Origin: Streptomyces mashuensis
GTDB lineage: Bacteria; Actinomycetota; Actinomycetes; Streptomycetales; Streptomycetaceae
DNA length: 64,000 bases
Reading direction: 5' to 3'
Assembly (NCBI RefSeq): GCF_014654785.1
Contig: NZ_BNBD01000017.1
Span: forward strand, 48,427-112,426
Shown: positions 25,569-34,006 of the stretch, piece by piece
Position numbering within the stretch: the first letter of the stretch is position 1
Layout: each line of letters begins with the position of its first letter
The notes under the pieces: model-generated
Database searches by the model: none
Seen by the model: the letters and a program-made list of their open reading frames with translations, nothing else
What the model was told of the DNA's origin: nothing
Made by a program: the position numbers and the translations under genes

Positions 25569-26210
25569 GTGACAGCCATCGAGCAGACCGAGGCGCGCCC
25601 GCGGGGCACGCGCCTGCCGCGCCGGGCCCGACGCAACCAGCTCCTGGGCGCGGCCCAGGAGGTCTTCGTGGCGCAGGGGTACCACGCCGCCGCGATGGAC
25701 GACATCGCCGAGCGCGCCGGGGTCAGCAAGCCGGTGCTCTACCAGCACTTCCCGGGCAAGCTCGACCTCTACCTGGCCCTGCTGGACCAGCACTGCGAGA
25801 ACCTCCTCCAGGCGGTGCGCACGGCGCTGGCCTCCACCACCGAGAACAAGCAGCGCGTCGCCGCCACGATGGACGCCTACTTCGCGTACGTGGAGGACGA
25901 GGGCGGCGCCTTCCGCCTGGTCTTCGAGTCCGACCTGACCAACGAGCCGGCCGTGCGCGAGCGCGTCGAGCGGGTCTCGCTGGAGTGCGCCGAGGCGATC
26001 AGCGAGGTCGTGGCCGAGGACACCGGCCTGCCCAAGGACGAGGCCATGCTGCTGGCCGTGGGCCTGGGCGGCGTGTCGCAGGTGGTCGCCCGCTACTGGC
26101 TGGCCAGCGAGAGCCCCGTGCCGCGCGAGACGGCCGTGCAGCTGATCACCTCGCTGGCGTGGCGGGGCATCGCCGGCTTCCCGAAGATCGGCACCGAACA
26201 GCAGCACTGA
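25569..26210 (+). CDS. TetR/AcrR-family transcriptional regulator
   Basis: Regulator of 213 residues starting at a GTG with GGAGG six bases upstream. The N-terminal helix-turn-helix reads AMDDIAERAGVSKPVLYQHF at about 45-65. A typical TetR ligand-binding domain follows, with RLVFESDLTNEPAVRERVERV in the middle. It occupies the same place relative to DUF3152 and DUF3107 genes as the mycobacterial Rv3208-type regulator. A TACGAT at 25517-25522 could be its -10 element. Target and ligand are unknown. Confidence 0.92.
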   Translation: MTAIEQTEARPRGTRLPRRARRNQLLGAAQEVFVAQGYHAAAMDDIAERAGVSKPVLYQHFPGKLDLYLALLDQHCENLLQAVRTALASTTENKQRVAATMDAYFAYVEDEGGAFRLVFESDLTNEPAVRERVERVSLECAEAISEVVAEDTGLPKDEAMLLAVGLGGVSQVVARYWLASESPVPRETAVQLITSLAWRGIAGFPKIGTEQQH

Positions 26211-26290
26211 GCGCCGGCGGTTACGGCCGCGGGTCGCCGATGTTCGCTGCGAGCGTGCGGGGGCGGGCCCTCCGCCCGGCCGGGCCGGGC

Positions 26291-26296
26291 TAATGT
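26291..26296 (+). promoter_or_regulatory. Possible -10 element for the DUF3107 gene
   Basis: TAATGT stands out in a GC-rich gap, 42 bases before the GTG start at 26338. No convincing -35 element was recognised. Confidence 0.35.
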
Positions 26297-26337
26297 GTGG
26301 GGCGTACGGGACCGCCAAACCTTCGGAGGGACAGACC

Positions 26338-26565
26338 GTGGAGGTCAAGATCGGCGTGCAGCACGCGCCCCGCGAGATCGTTCTCGAGAGCGGGCTGGCT
26401 GCCGAGGAAATCGAGCGCACGGTGTCCGAGGTGCTGGCCGGCAAGACGCCGCTGCTGAGCCTCACGGACGAGCGCGGCCGCAAGGTGCTGGTCCCGGCCG
26501 ACCGGCTCGCCTACGTGGAGATCGGCGAGCCGACCGTCCGCAAGGTCGGCTTCGGCGCGATGTGA
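26338..26565 (+). CDS. DUF3107 family protein
   Basis: A 75-residue actinobacterial protein: VEVKIGVQHAPREIVLESGL at the start and YVEIGEPTVRKVGFG at the end match the DUF3107 family exactly in length and pattern. The GTG start has GGAGGG seven bases upstream. Conserved next to the TetR gene in mycobacteria as well (Rv3208A/TB9.4 position). The biochemical function is not established to my knowledge. Confidence 0.93.
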   Translation: MEVKIGVQHAPREIVLESGLAAEEIERTVSEVLAGKTPLLSLTDERGRKVLVPADRLAYVEIGEPTVRKVGFGAM

Positions 26566-26605
26566 CCATTCGTCGCGGGGCGCGCACGCGCATCCCGCGA
26601 CGGGC

Positions 26606-26647
26606 AACGGCGGGGCTCCGGTGCGGAATTCACCGGGCCCCGCCGTT
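26606..26647 (+). terminator. Hairpin terminator after the DUF3107 gene
   Basis: A long stem, 11 bp (AACGGCGGGGC/GCCCCGCCGTT) plus 6 bp (CCGGTG/CACCGG) with one bulged T and a 7-base loop. A smaller 9-bp hairpin (26571-26602) directly precedes it. Confidence 0.8.
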
Positions 26648-26775
26648 GTCGTACCCGGGTGTGGACCCGTCGGGAGGACGGGCCGCAGCCGAGGGTTGTC
26701 CGGCCCGGCCCCGGGGTAGGACCGCTACGACCGATTTGCACCCGCTTCTCGGCCACCTCACGGGAGGGAATGACC

Positions 26776-27054
26776 ATGATCCTCTGGGAAGCGCTCGGCT
26801 CGGTCCTGATCGGCCTGGCCGTCTCGTACGCAGCCCTGCGCTGGCTTCCCACGCGCTACGGACAGTTCCGTTCCCGGCCGCTGGCCCTGGCCACGGGCCC
26901 CGGCGCCGCCCTCTTCGGCGCGCTGCTCGCCCACTCCGTACTGGGCCCCGGCCACACCCTCGCCACCCTCGGGGTGTCGCTGGGCGTGGCGGTCGCGCTG
27001 CTCTCCCTGCTGCTGCGCCCGTCAGGGCGGGCCCGCCGATCAGCCACGGCTTGA
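26776..27054 (+). CDS. Small membrane protein, hypothetical
   Basis: A 92-residue protein with three predicted helices: WEALGSVLIGLAVSYAALRW, an Ala/Gly-rich second helix, and LATLGVSLGVAVALLSLLL, ending in a basic tail. GGAGG lies eight bases before the ATG at 26776; the ATG at 26770 is too close to it. No family recognised. It converges on the ferritin-like gene across a 39-base gap that holds only a short CGCGTCG/CGACGCG palindrome. Confidence 0.65.
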   Translation: MILWEALGSVLIGLAVSYAALRWLPTRYGQFRSRPLALATGPGAALFGALLAHSVLGPGHTLATLGVSLGVAVALLSLLLRPSGRARRSATA

Positions 27055-27093
27055 ATTCCGCGAGCCCGCGTCGTGCGACGCGCCTGCCCCGTG

Positions 27094-27840
27094 TTACGCG
27101 GCCAGGCCCAGCGCGGCCATGCGCTTGGTGTGCGCCTCGGTGATCCGGGAGAACATCCTGCCGACCTCGGCCAGGTCGAAGCCGTCGGCCACGCCGCCCA
27201 CGAGCATCGTCGACAGCGCGTCACGGTCGGCCACGACACGCTGCGCCTGCGAGAGCGCCTCGCCCATCAGCCGCCGCGCCCACAGCGCGAGCCGCCCGCC
27301 GACGCGCGGGTCGGCCTCGATGGCGGCCCGCACCTTCTCGACCGCGAACGTGGCATGCCCGGTGTCGTCCAGCACGGCGAGCACCAAGGCGCGGGTGTCC
27401 GAGTCCAGCCGGACGGCCACCTCGCGGTAGAAGTCACTGGCGATCGAATCGCCCACATACGCCTTGACCAGGCCCTCCAGCCAGTCCGAGGGCGCCGTCT
27501 GGCGGTGGAACTCGTCCAGCGCCGCCGCGAAGGGCTCCATGGCCGCGGTCGGCTGCGCATCGATGGCCTCCAGCCGGTCGCGCAGCCGCTGGAAGTGCTG
27601 GAACTCGGCCGCGGCCATCTTGGCCAGGGCGGCCTTGTCGTCCAGCGTCGGCGCCAGCTTGGCGTCCTCGGCGAGCCGCTCGAAGGCGGCCAGCTCGCCG
27701 TAGGCGAGGGCGCCGAGCAGATCGGTCACGGCGGCACGGTACTGCGGGTCGGCGGATGCCTGCGCCCAGTCCTGGGCGGCGATCCCGGTCGGCTCCCCGG
27801 CGGTCCCGGTGGCGTTCTCTGGCGTGTCGGACGTCTCCAT
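27094..27840 (-). CDS. Ferritin-like fold protein
   Basis: A helical protein of 248 residues. The first helix pair contains ALAYGELAAFERLAEDA and MAAAEFQHFQRLRDRLEAI, with the E...ExxH arrangement of ferritin-like di-iron proteins. A second pair follows (DSIASDFYREVA, DDTGHATFAVEKV). The family is conserved near rhlE-type helicase genes in actinobacteria (Rv3210c position in M. tuberculosis, from memory). A di-iron oxidative or tRNA-hydroxylase-like role is possible but unproven. The ATG at 27840 gives the usual acidic N-terminus. Confidence 0.82.
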   Translation of the reverse strand: METSDTPENATGTAGEPTGIAAQDWAQASADPQYRAAVTDLLGALAYGELAAFERLAEDAKLAPTLDDKAALAKMAAAEFQHFQRLRDRLEAIDAQPTAAMEPFAAALDEFHRQTAPSDWLEGLVKAYVGDSIASDFYREVAVRLDSDTRALVLAVLDDTGHATFAVEKVRAAIEADPRVGGRLALWARRLMGEALSQAQRVVADRDALSTMLVGGVADGFDLAEVGRMFSRITEAHTKRMAALGLAA

Positions 27841-27891
27841 GCAGCGAACGATAGCCCGCCACGCGACACGATGAACCCCCTGGTCAGACAC

Positions 27892-28268
27892 ATCATCGTG
27901 AACCGGACACCGGATTGTCCGGACACACCGGCACCGTTCCGGGGTACAGTGCTAATAGGCCAGCCGAGTATTCGGCGGGCCAAACTCATGCTGTGTCTTC
28001 TGGAGGCGAGTCTCCAGGGCTCCAGCGGATGCCCGGTCGGTGGCCCGATCGGCTTCCACCCGACCGACCGCCCTCCACGCGGCGCGTACCGGACGTACGC
28101 ACACGCACACCTGGAGGGATCCGCCCGCGGCACGTGTGCTCGAGCGAAGGCAGTGGTCCCGCGCCGCCCGGCCCCCCGGCCGGACGCAACCCGGCGCGGT
28201 CCGTACGCCAACGTCGTACGACCCCCTTCGCGCGCCTCGCGCCGCGTCTCACAGAAGAGGCAAAAACC
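27892..28268 (+). promoter_or_regulatory. Promoter and long 5' leader of the DEAD-box helicase gene
   Basis: No convincing gene lies in these 377 bases; codon use in the helicase frame upstream of 28269 is not Streptomyces-like. A perfect inverted repeat CCGGACA-N6-TGTCCGG (27903-27922) comes first, then TACAGT (27945-27950) and TAATAG (27953-27958) as -10 candidates. Next is a hairpin CTGGAG-N6-CTCCAG (28000-28017). A leader of about 300 bases is typical of autoregulated or cold-induced helicase mRNAs, which is suggestive only. Confidence 0.5.
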
Positions 28269-30833
28269 CTGAAGACGCTCACGCAGACTCCCACCTTCCG
28301 CGAACTCGGCATCCTCCCCGAGACCGCCGAGGCCCTGGAGGCCGTCGGCATCACGAGCCCGTTCCCCATCCAGGAGATGACGCTCCCGGTCGCCCTGTCC
28401 GGCTCCGACGTCATCGGCCAGGCCAAGACCGGCACGGGCAAGACCCTGGGCTTCGGCCTGCCGCTGCTGGAGCGCGTCGTCGTCCCCGCGGACGTCGAGG
28501 CGGGGCGCGCGACGCCCGCGCAGCTCACCGACGCGCCGCAGGCGCTCATCGTCGTCCCCACCCGCGAGCTGTGCCAGCAGGTCACCAACGACCTGCTCAC
28601 CGCGGGCAAGGTCCGTAACGTCCGGGTCCAGGCGATCTACGGCGGCCGGGCCTACGAGCCGCAGGTCGAGGCGCTGAAGAAGGGCGTCGACGTGATCGTC
28701 GGCACGCCCGGCCGGCTGCTGGACCTGGCGGGCCAGAAGAAGCTCGACCTGTCGCACGTCAAGGCGCTCGTCCTCGACGAGGCCGACGAAATGCTGGACC
28801 TGGGCTTCCTGCCCGACGTCGAGCGCATCATGCAGATGCTGCCGGCCAAGCGCCAGACGATGCTGTTCTCGGCGACCATGCCGGGCGCGGTGATCTCGCT
28901 GGCCCGCCGCTACATGTCGCAGCCCACGCACATCCGCGCCACCTCGCCGGACGACGAGGGCGCCACGCACGCGCACATCGCGCAGCACGTCTTCCGCGCC
29001 CACTCCATGGACAAGCCGGAGATGGTGGCCCGCATCCTGCAGGCCCGCGGCCGCGACCTCGCCATGATCTTCTGCCGCACCAAGCGCACGGCGGCGGACA
29101 TCGCCGACCAGCTCACGCGGCGCGGCTTCGCCGCGGGCGCCGTCCACGGCGACCTGGGCCAGGGCGCCCGCGAGCAGGCGCTGCGCGCCTTCCGCAACGG
29201 CAAGGTCGACGTCCTCGTCTGCACGGACGTCGCGGCGCGCGGCATCGACGTGGACAACGTCACGCACGTCATCAACTACCAGGCGCCCGAGGACGAGAAG
29301 ACCTACCTGCACCGCATCGGCCGCACGGGCCGCGCGGGCAAGTCCGGCACGGCCGTCACGCTCGTCGACTGGGACGACATTCCGCGCTGGAAGCTCATCA
29401 ACAAGGCGCTGGACCTGTCGTTCGACGAGCCGGAGGAGACGTACTCCACGTCCCCGCACCTCTACGAGCTGCTCGGCATCCCCGAGGGCACGAAGGGCGT
29501 CCTGCCGCGCCAGGAGCGCACGCGGGCCGGCCTGGAGGCCGAGGAGATCGAGGACCTGGGCGAGACGGGCGGCCGCGGCGCCGGCCGGAACAGCCGCGAC
29601 GCCGGCCGGGGCCGTGACCGCGCCCGCGACGGCGGTCGGGGCCGTGACGGTGACCGTGGCCGCGACGGCGCGGAGGAGCAGCGCCCGCCGCGTACGCGGC
29701 GCTCGCGGCGCCGTACGCGCGCCGGCGAGCCGCTGGCGGCACAGCCGGCGGTGGAGACGCCGCAGGACGACACCACGCGCCCGCGCCGACGCCGCCGTAC
29801 GCGTGGCGGGGCGACGGGCATCCCCGTGGCCGGCGCGCCGGCGCCGGTGGCCGCGGAGACGGCCGTGGAGGCCGTGGAAGCCGTGACGGCGGTGGAGACG
29901 GTCGAGGCGATCGAGGCCGTCGAGACGAAGCCGAAGCGCACGCGCACCCGGAGCCGTAAGCCGGCCGCGGCGGAGACGGCTGTGGAGGCCGTGGCGCCCG
30001 TGGCCGCGGTGGAGGTGACCGAGGCCGTCGAGGCGGTCGAGGCGAAGCCGAAGCGCACGCGGACCCGTAAGCCGGCCACGGCGGAGACGGCCGTGGAGAC
30101 CGTGGAGGCGACCGAGGTCGTCGAGGCGAAGCCGAAGCGGACCCGCACGGTGAAGAAGGCCGCCGCGGAGGTCGCCGTCGACACGGCGGAGGCCGTGGAG
30201 ACCAAGCCGAAGCGCACCCGCAAGGCCGCTGCCGCCGCGCCCGCCGTCGAGGCGACGGAGACCCCGGAGACGGCCGAGGCCAAGCCGAAGCGGACGCGCA
30301 AGACGGCCGCCGCCAAGCCCGCCGCCGAGGCCGCAGTGGAGACGGCCGAGGCCGTCGAGGCGAAGCCGAAGCGCACCCGCGAGACGGCCGCCGCCAAGGC
30401 CGCGGAGGCCGCGGTCGACACCGCCGAAGCCGCCGAAGCGAAGCCGAAGCGGACGCGCAAGGCCGCCGTACCCGCCGTCGAGGCGGCGGAGACGGCCGAG
30501 GCCAAGCCGAAGCGCACCCGCAAGACCGCTGCCGCCAAGGTCGCGGAGGCCACGGAGGCCGCGGTGGACACCGCCGAAGCCGCCGAGGCCAAGCCGAAGC
30601 GCACCCGGAAGGCCGCTGCCGCCAAGCCGGCGACCGCCGAGGGTGAGGCCGAGGCGAAGCCGAAGCGCACGCGCACGGTCAAGAAGGCCACCGCGGAGCC
30701 CGCCGACGCACCGGCCGAAGCGCCCAAGCGCACCCGCAAGACGGCCGCGGCCAAGGCCGCGACCGCCGAGGGCGGGGCCGAGGCCAAGCCGAAGCGCACG
30801 CGCAAGGCCGCCGCCGCCAAGCCGGAGGCGTAA
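28269..30833 (+). CDS. DEAD-box RNA helicase (RhlE-like) with repetitive basic tail
   Basis: ATP-dependent RNA helicase of about 854 residues. Helicase core (about 1-385): Q motif with FPIQEMTLPVAL, motif I AKTGTGKT, motif Ia PTRELCQQ, motif II LDEADEMLDLGF, motif III SATMP, and motif VI HRIGRTGRAGKSG. An Arg/Gly/Asp-rich linker (about 425-480) follows. The last 300 residues are a low-complexity tail with twelve PKRTR units alternating with acidic Glu/Ala/Val stretches, presumably disordered and RNA-binding. No ATG or GTG fits; a CTG at 28269 has AGAGG eight bases upstream and begins the conserved TLTQTPTFRELGILPETAE segment. An ATG at 28029 is the fallback. Confidence 0.9.
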   Translation: MKTLTQTPTFRELGILPETAEALEAVGITSPFPIQEMTLPVALSGSDVIGQAKTGTGKTLGFGLPLLERVVVPADVEAGRATPAQLTDAPQALIVVPTRELCQQVTNDLLTAGKVRNVRVQAIYGGRAYEPQVEALKKGVDVIVGTPGRLLDLAGQKKLDLSHVKALVLDEADEMLDLGFLPDVERIMQMLPAKRQTMLFSATMPGAVISLARRYMSQPTHIRATSPDDEGATHAHIAQHVFRAHSMDKPEMVARILQARGRDLAMIFCRTKRTAADIADQLTRRGFAAGAVHGDLGQGAREQALRAFRNGKVDVLVCTDVAARGIDVDNVTHVINYQAPEDEKTYLHRIGRTGRAGKSGTAVTLVDWDDIPRWKLINKALDLSFDEPEETYSTSPHLYELLGIPEGTKGVLPRQERTRAGLEAEEIEDLGETGGRGAGRNSRDAGRGRDRARDGGRGRDGDRGRDGAEEQRPPRTRRSRRRTRAGEPLAAQPAVETPQDDTTRPRRRRRTRGGATGIPVAGAPAPVAAETAVEAVEAVTAVETVEAIEAVETKPKRTRTRSRKPAAAETAVEAVAPVAAVEVTEAVEAVEAKPKRTRTRKPATAETAVETVEATEVVEAKPKRTRTVKKAAAEVAVDTAEAVETKPKRTRKAAAAAPAVEATETPETAEAKPKRTRKTAAAKPAAEAAVETAEAVEAKPKRTRETAAAKAAEAAVDTAEAAEAKPKRTRKAAVPAVEAAETAEAKPKRTRKTAAAKVAEATEAAVDTAEAAEAKPKRTRKAAAAKPATAEGEAEAKPKRTRTVKKATAEPADAPAEAPKRTRKTAAAKAATAEGGAEAKPKRTRKAAAAKPEA

Positions 30834-30842
30834 CCGCACCGC

Positions 30843-30883
30843 CCGAGGGGCCGGTCACCACATGGTGGTGACCGGCCCCTCGG
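30843..30883 (+). terminator. Strong hairpin terminator after the helicase gene
   Basis: A perfect 18-bp inverted repeat (CCGAGGGGCCGGTCACCA and complement) with a 5-base loop, starting 10 bases after the stop codon. Confidence 0.9.
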
Positions 30884-31076
30884 CATACCCGCACCGCCCC
30901 GGCCCACGAGGCGACCGGTCACAGCCCCACCGCCCAGCGACAGCCGGGCGAGCGTCGCAGCGCCCGTACGGCCCGCCGCACGACCGCGGGCCCCGTATCG
31001 CGCCGCCGCACCGCGCCGCCCCCGGGCCACAGCCCCACCGCCCCCCACCCTCCCCCCCGCCCACTAGCCTCGACGC

Positions 31077-31970
31077 ATGAGCAGGCCGCCGTTTCTGTCC
31101 CTGCCCGCTTGTGCGCGGGCGTACCGTCTCAGCACCGTTCGCGGGGAGTTCGCCGTGCACGAGGCGTTGCCGCCCGGGGGTGAGGGGCGGGGGGTGGCGT
31201 TGCTCGTGCCCGGGTTCACCGGGAGCAAGGAGGACTTCCTCGCGCTGTTGGAGCCGCTCGCGCGGGCCGGGTACCGGGTGGTGGCCGTCGACGGGCGGGG
31301 GCAGTACGAGACGCCCGGGCCGGACGACGACGAAGCCGCTTACGCGCAGAAGGAGTTGGCGGCCGACGTGCTCGCGCTCGTCGCCGCCCTCGGCGGCGAA
31401 CGCGTTCACCTTCTCGGGCATTCCTTCGGCGGTCTCGTCTGCCGGGCCGCCGTTCTCGCCGACCCCGCGCCCTTCGCCTCGCTCACCCTGATGAGCAGCG
31501 GTGCCGGCGCCATCGCGCCGGCCCAGCAGGCCCGTACGCGACGGCTCGTCGAGGGGCTCACGGCGTTCGGCATGGAGGCCGTCTGGCAGGCCATGCAGCA
31601 GGAGGAGGACGCGGAAGGCGGCGCGGCCGACGCGGGGACGCCGCCCGAGCTGGCCGAGTTCCTGCACCGGCGGTGGCTGTCCACCCGCCGCGCCCAGCTG
31701 CTCGCCGCGGCCCGTCAGCTGGTCGAGGAGCCCGACCGCACCGCGGAGCTCGCGGCGCTGGAGCTGCCGCTGCACGTCGTGTCGGGGGCGGAGGACTACG
31801 CGTGGCCGGTGCCCGGCCTCAACGCCTTCGCCGCCGCGCTGTCCGCGGCCCGTACGGTCGTGGCGGGCGCCGGCCACTCCCCCAACGCCGAGCGGCCGCA
31901 GGAGACGGCCGAGGCCCTGGCCGCCTTCTGGGACGCGGCGGACGGCGTCAGCAGGACGTGCCCAGCGTGA
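31077..31970 (+). CDS. Alpha/beta fold hydrolase
   Basis: Hydrolase of 297 residues with LLVPGFTGSKEDFLALLEPL (oxyanion loop), VDGRGQYET, nucleophile elbow GHSFGG, an acid in VVSGAEDYAWP and the histidine in GAGHSPNAE. Substrate unknown. Its last 23 bases overlap the 3' end of the convergent VOC-family gene, and no terminator separates them. The preceding 190 bases show nothing beyond the helicase terminator. Confidence 0.88.
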   Translation: MSRPPFLSLPACARAYRLSTVRGEFAVHEALPPGGEGRGVALLVPGFTGSKEDFLALLEPLARAGYRVVAVDGRGQYETPGPDDDEAAYAQKELAADVLALVAALGGERVHLLGHSFGGLVCRAAVLADPAPFASLTLMSSGAGAIAPAQQARTRRLVEGLTAFGMEAVWQAMQQEEDAEGGAADAGTPPELAEFLHRRWLSTRRAQLLAAARQLVEEPDRTAELAALELPLHVVSGAEDYAWPVPGLNAFAAALSAARTVVAGAGHSPNAERPQETAEALAAFWDAADGVSRTCPA

Positions 31971-32736
31971 CCGTGAAGAGCCCGCCCTCGCGGTCCCGGA
32001 GCGTCGCCTCCTGGCCGACCTTCGACGTCGACGGCTCGGAGACGAGCGTGCCACCCGCGGCGAGCGCGGCCTCGACGGCCTTCTCCACGTCGTCGACGCG
32101 GAAGTACACGTGCCAGCGCGGCCGGATCTGCGGGTCGGGGGCCTCCTCGATCGCCCCGCCGCGCAGGCAGGCGACGGTGTGGCCGCCCGAGCGGACGGTC
32201 ACGACCTCGTCCTCGTAGATGACCTCGCAGCGGTCGGGGCGGTCGATCCAGTCGAAGATCTCGCCGTAGAAGATGGCGGCGGCGAACGCGTCGCGCGTGC
32301 GCAGCTCCAGCCAGGCCGGGGCGGCGCCGCTGCCGATGCGCCAGCCGGGCAGGACGGCGCCCTCCCAGAAGCCGAAGCCGGCACCGGCCGGGTCCGCGGC
32401 GAGCACGGCCCGGCCGCGCCCGACGGCCAGCGGGCCGACGGCGACCGTGCCGCCGCGCTCGCGTACCCGTGCGGCCACGAGGTCGGCGTCGTCGACGGCG
32501 AAGTACGAGGTCCAGGAGACGCCCACGCCCATGCTGCGGGCCACGTTGCCGAGGCCGGCGACGGGCTTGCCCCCGGACAGCGCGACGGAGAACCCCTCGC
32601 CCAGCGAGCCGGAGCGGAACGTCCAGCCGAAGACGTCGCCGTAGAACTCCTGCGCCGAGGCGAGGTCGCCGGTCAGCAGCGTGACCCAGCAGGGCGTGCC
32701 GCGCACGGCGTGATCGGTTGCTGCTGCTGCGGGCAT
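31948..32736 (-). CDS. VOC family (glyoxalase/bleomycin-resistance-like) protein, two-domain
   Basis: A 262-residue protein of two tandem VOC modules. The first begins PCWVTLLTGDLASAQEFYGDVFGWTF and the second PAWLELRTRDAFAAAIFYGEIFDW, each with the paired beta-alpha-beta-beta-beta pattern. Such proteins bind a metal or small ligand; the exact reaction is unknown. The ATG at 32736 begins the conserved part; the frame stays open 28 codons further without support. Confidence 0.88.
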   Translation of the reverse strand: MPAAAATDHAVRGTPCWVTLLTGDLASAQEFYGDVFGWTFRSGSLGEGFSVALSGGKPVAGLGNVARSMGVGVSWTSYFAVDDADLVAARVRERGGTVAVGPLAVGRGRAVLAADPAGAGFGFWEGAVLPGWRIGSGAAPAWLELRTRDAFAAAIFYGEIFDWIDRPDRCEVIYEDEVVTVRSGGHTVACLRGGAIEEAPDPQIRPRWHVYFRVDDVEKAVEAALAAGGTLVSEPSTSKVGQEATLRDREGGLFTVTLGTSC

Positions 32737-32930
32737 GACCGGTCGCCTCGTTTCGCTCGGGGTGCTCCGGGGTCTCTCCAGCAAGGGTTCCACTCGCTTC
32801 CCCGGCGCGCATGGCGGCACGCGGTACGGCGCCGCGGTACAGCGCGCGGTCAGGGATCACAGTGACTGGTTAGGTTGTTTAAAAATTTCTTTAGCGTAGG
32901 GAATGTTTGCGGCAACCAACCCGTTGGATA

Positions 32931-32943
32931 CGTGTGACACACG
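32931..32943. promoter_or_regulatory. Perfect palindrome in an AT-rich promoter region
   Basis: CGTGTGACACACG reads the same on both strands around a central A. It lies 37 bases before the start of a small-protein gene, downstream of an A/T-rich stretch (32870-32905) that is unusual for this genome. It looks like an operator for a dimeric regulator. Confidence 0.4.
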
Positions 32944-32980
32944 TTGTTCTCCTCGGGAGGATCCGACGAAGGGAGAAGCC

Positions 32981-33142
32981 TTGCGCTTCGAGATCATGCG
33001 CCTGGACGACATCGACGGCACCGCGATCGACAGCACGGTCGTGGACGCCGCCTCGGTCAGCGGAATCGTGCAGCAGGCCGCCGCGACCGGCCAGCGCATC
33101 TACATCCGCCCCGCCGCCCACTGCACCTCCCTGGCCCCGTAA
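32981..33142 (+). CDS. Small conserved hypothetical protein
   Basis: A 53-residue protein starting at a TTG with GGGAG five bases upstream: FEIMRLDDIDGTAIDSTVVD, then a VSGIVQQAAATGQRIYIRPA segment. I recognise it as a small protein conserved in streptomycetes but know no function. No membrane helix; one cysteine near the end. It has its own AT-rich upstream region with a palindrome and a strong terminator downstream, so it is probably monocistronic. Confidence 0.7.
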   Translation: MRFEIMRLDDIDGTAIDSTVVDAASVSGIVQQAAATGQRIYIRPAAHCTSLAP

Positions 33143-33151
33143 CGCCGACGC

Positions 33152-33202
33152 GCGACGAGCCCCTGGAGGACGGTCACGTACCGTCCGCCAGGGGCTCGTC
33201 GC
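33152..33202. terminator. Bidirectional composite hairpin terminator
   Basis: Outer 15-bp stem GCGACGAGCCCCTGG/CCAGGGGCTCGTCGC and inner 7-bp stem GGACGGT/ACCGTCC, separated only by an A/G mismatch, with a 5-base loop. Lies between convergent genes. Confidence 0.9.
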
Positions 33203-33227
33203 ATTTCCGGAACCCGGCCGGGGCGCC

Positions 33228-33833
33228 TCAGTGGTGCTGGATCACCTGCGTGATGCCGTTGATGATCTGCTGCACCGCGAGCGCGGAGAGCATCATGCCC
33301 GCCAGCCGCGTCACCAGCACCACACCGCCGTCCTTGATCACCTTGATGATCAGCAGCGAGTTGCGCATCACCAGCCACAGCACGACGTGGATCGCGGCGA
33401 TCGCCGACCACACCGAGACCTGCGCGCCGAACGAGTCGGCGTGCTGCACGGCCAGGATCACCGACACGATCGCACCGGGCCCGGCCAGCAGCGGCATGCC
33501 CAGCGGCACCAGGGCGACGTTGACGTCCTTGGTCTGCGTCGGCTCCTCCGACTTGCCGGTGAGCAGGTCGAGCGCGATGAGCAGCAGGAGCAGACCGCCC
33601 GCGATCATCAGCGCGGGGGTGGTGATGTGCAGGTAGTCGAGGATCTGCTGGCCGCAGATGCCGAAGACGGTGATCACCCCGAAGGCCACGGCCGCCGCCT
33701 GCCAGGCCATCCGGCGCTGGGTCTTGGCGGGGCGGCCGGCCGTGAGGGCGAGGAAGATCGGGGTGATCCCCGGGGGGTCCATGATGACGAAGAGGGTGAG
33801 GAAGAGGGAGCCGAAGACGGCGACGTCGAACAC
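33228..33833 (-). CDS. MarC family integral membrane protein
   Basis: A 201-residue protein with six predicted helices and the MarC signatures: VIMDPPGITPIFLALT near residue 17, LDLLTGKSEEP, and GMPLLAGPGAIVSVI in the middle. MarC proteins are NAAT-family inner-membrane proteins whose transport substrate is unsettled; the old multiple-antibiotic-resistance link has been withdrawn. Probably transcribed alone, since a hairpin terminator lies just upstream. Confidence 0.93.
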   Translation of the reverse strand: MFDVAVFGSLFLTLFVIMDPPGITPIFLALTAGRPAKTQRRMAWQAAAVAFGVITVFGICGQQILDYLHITTPALMIAGGLLLLLIALDLLTGKSEEPTQTKDVNVALVPLGMPLLAGPGAIVSVILAVQHADSFGAQVSVWSAIAAIHVVLWLVMRNSLLIIKVIKDGGVVLVTRLAGMMLSALAVQQIINGITQVIQHH

Positions 33834-33895
33834 AGTGAGCCTTGCAGGAGTGGTGGTGCGGGTGAGCGGTGGAGCAGCGGGGAGCGCACGTGCCC

Positions 33896-33928
33896 GGACG
33901 ACGCGCGCCGGTGCGGCGCGCGTCGTCC
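33896..33928 (-). terminator. Hairpin terminator downstream of the PHP gene
   Basis: A perfect 14-bp inverted repeat (GGACGACGCGCGCC and complement) with a 5-base loop between the PHP gene stop and marC. Confidence 0.8.
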
Positions 33929-34006
33929 TACGGGTACGGGTGGCCCCGCCGGGCCGTGGCGACGGCCGGGAGCGGGGTTACGGGCGCGGGGCGCGGGCGC
34001 GGAGCG

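Noticed and set aside
27726..30839. A 1037-codon minus-strand frame opposite the helicase
   Set aside because: Its Leu/Gly/Arg repeats are the antisense image of the PKRTR-repeat tail.
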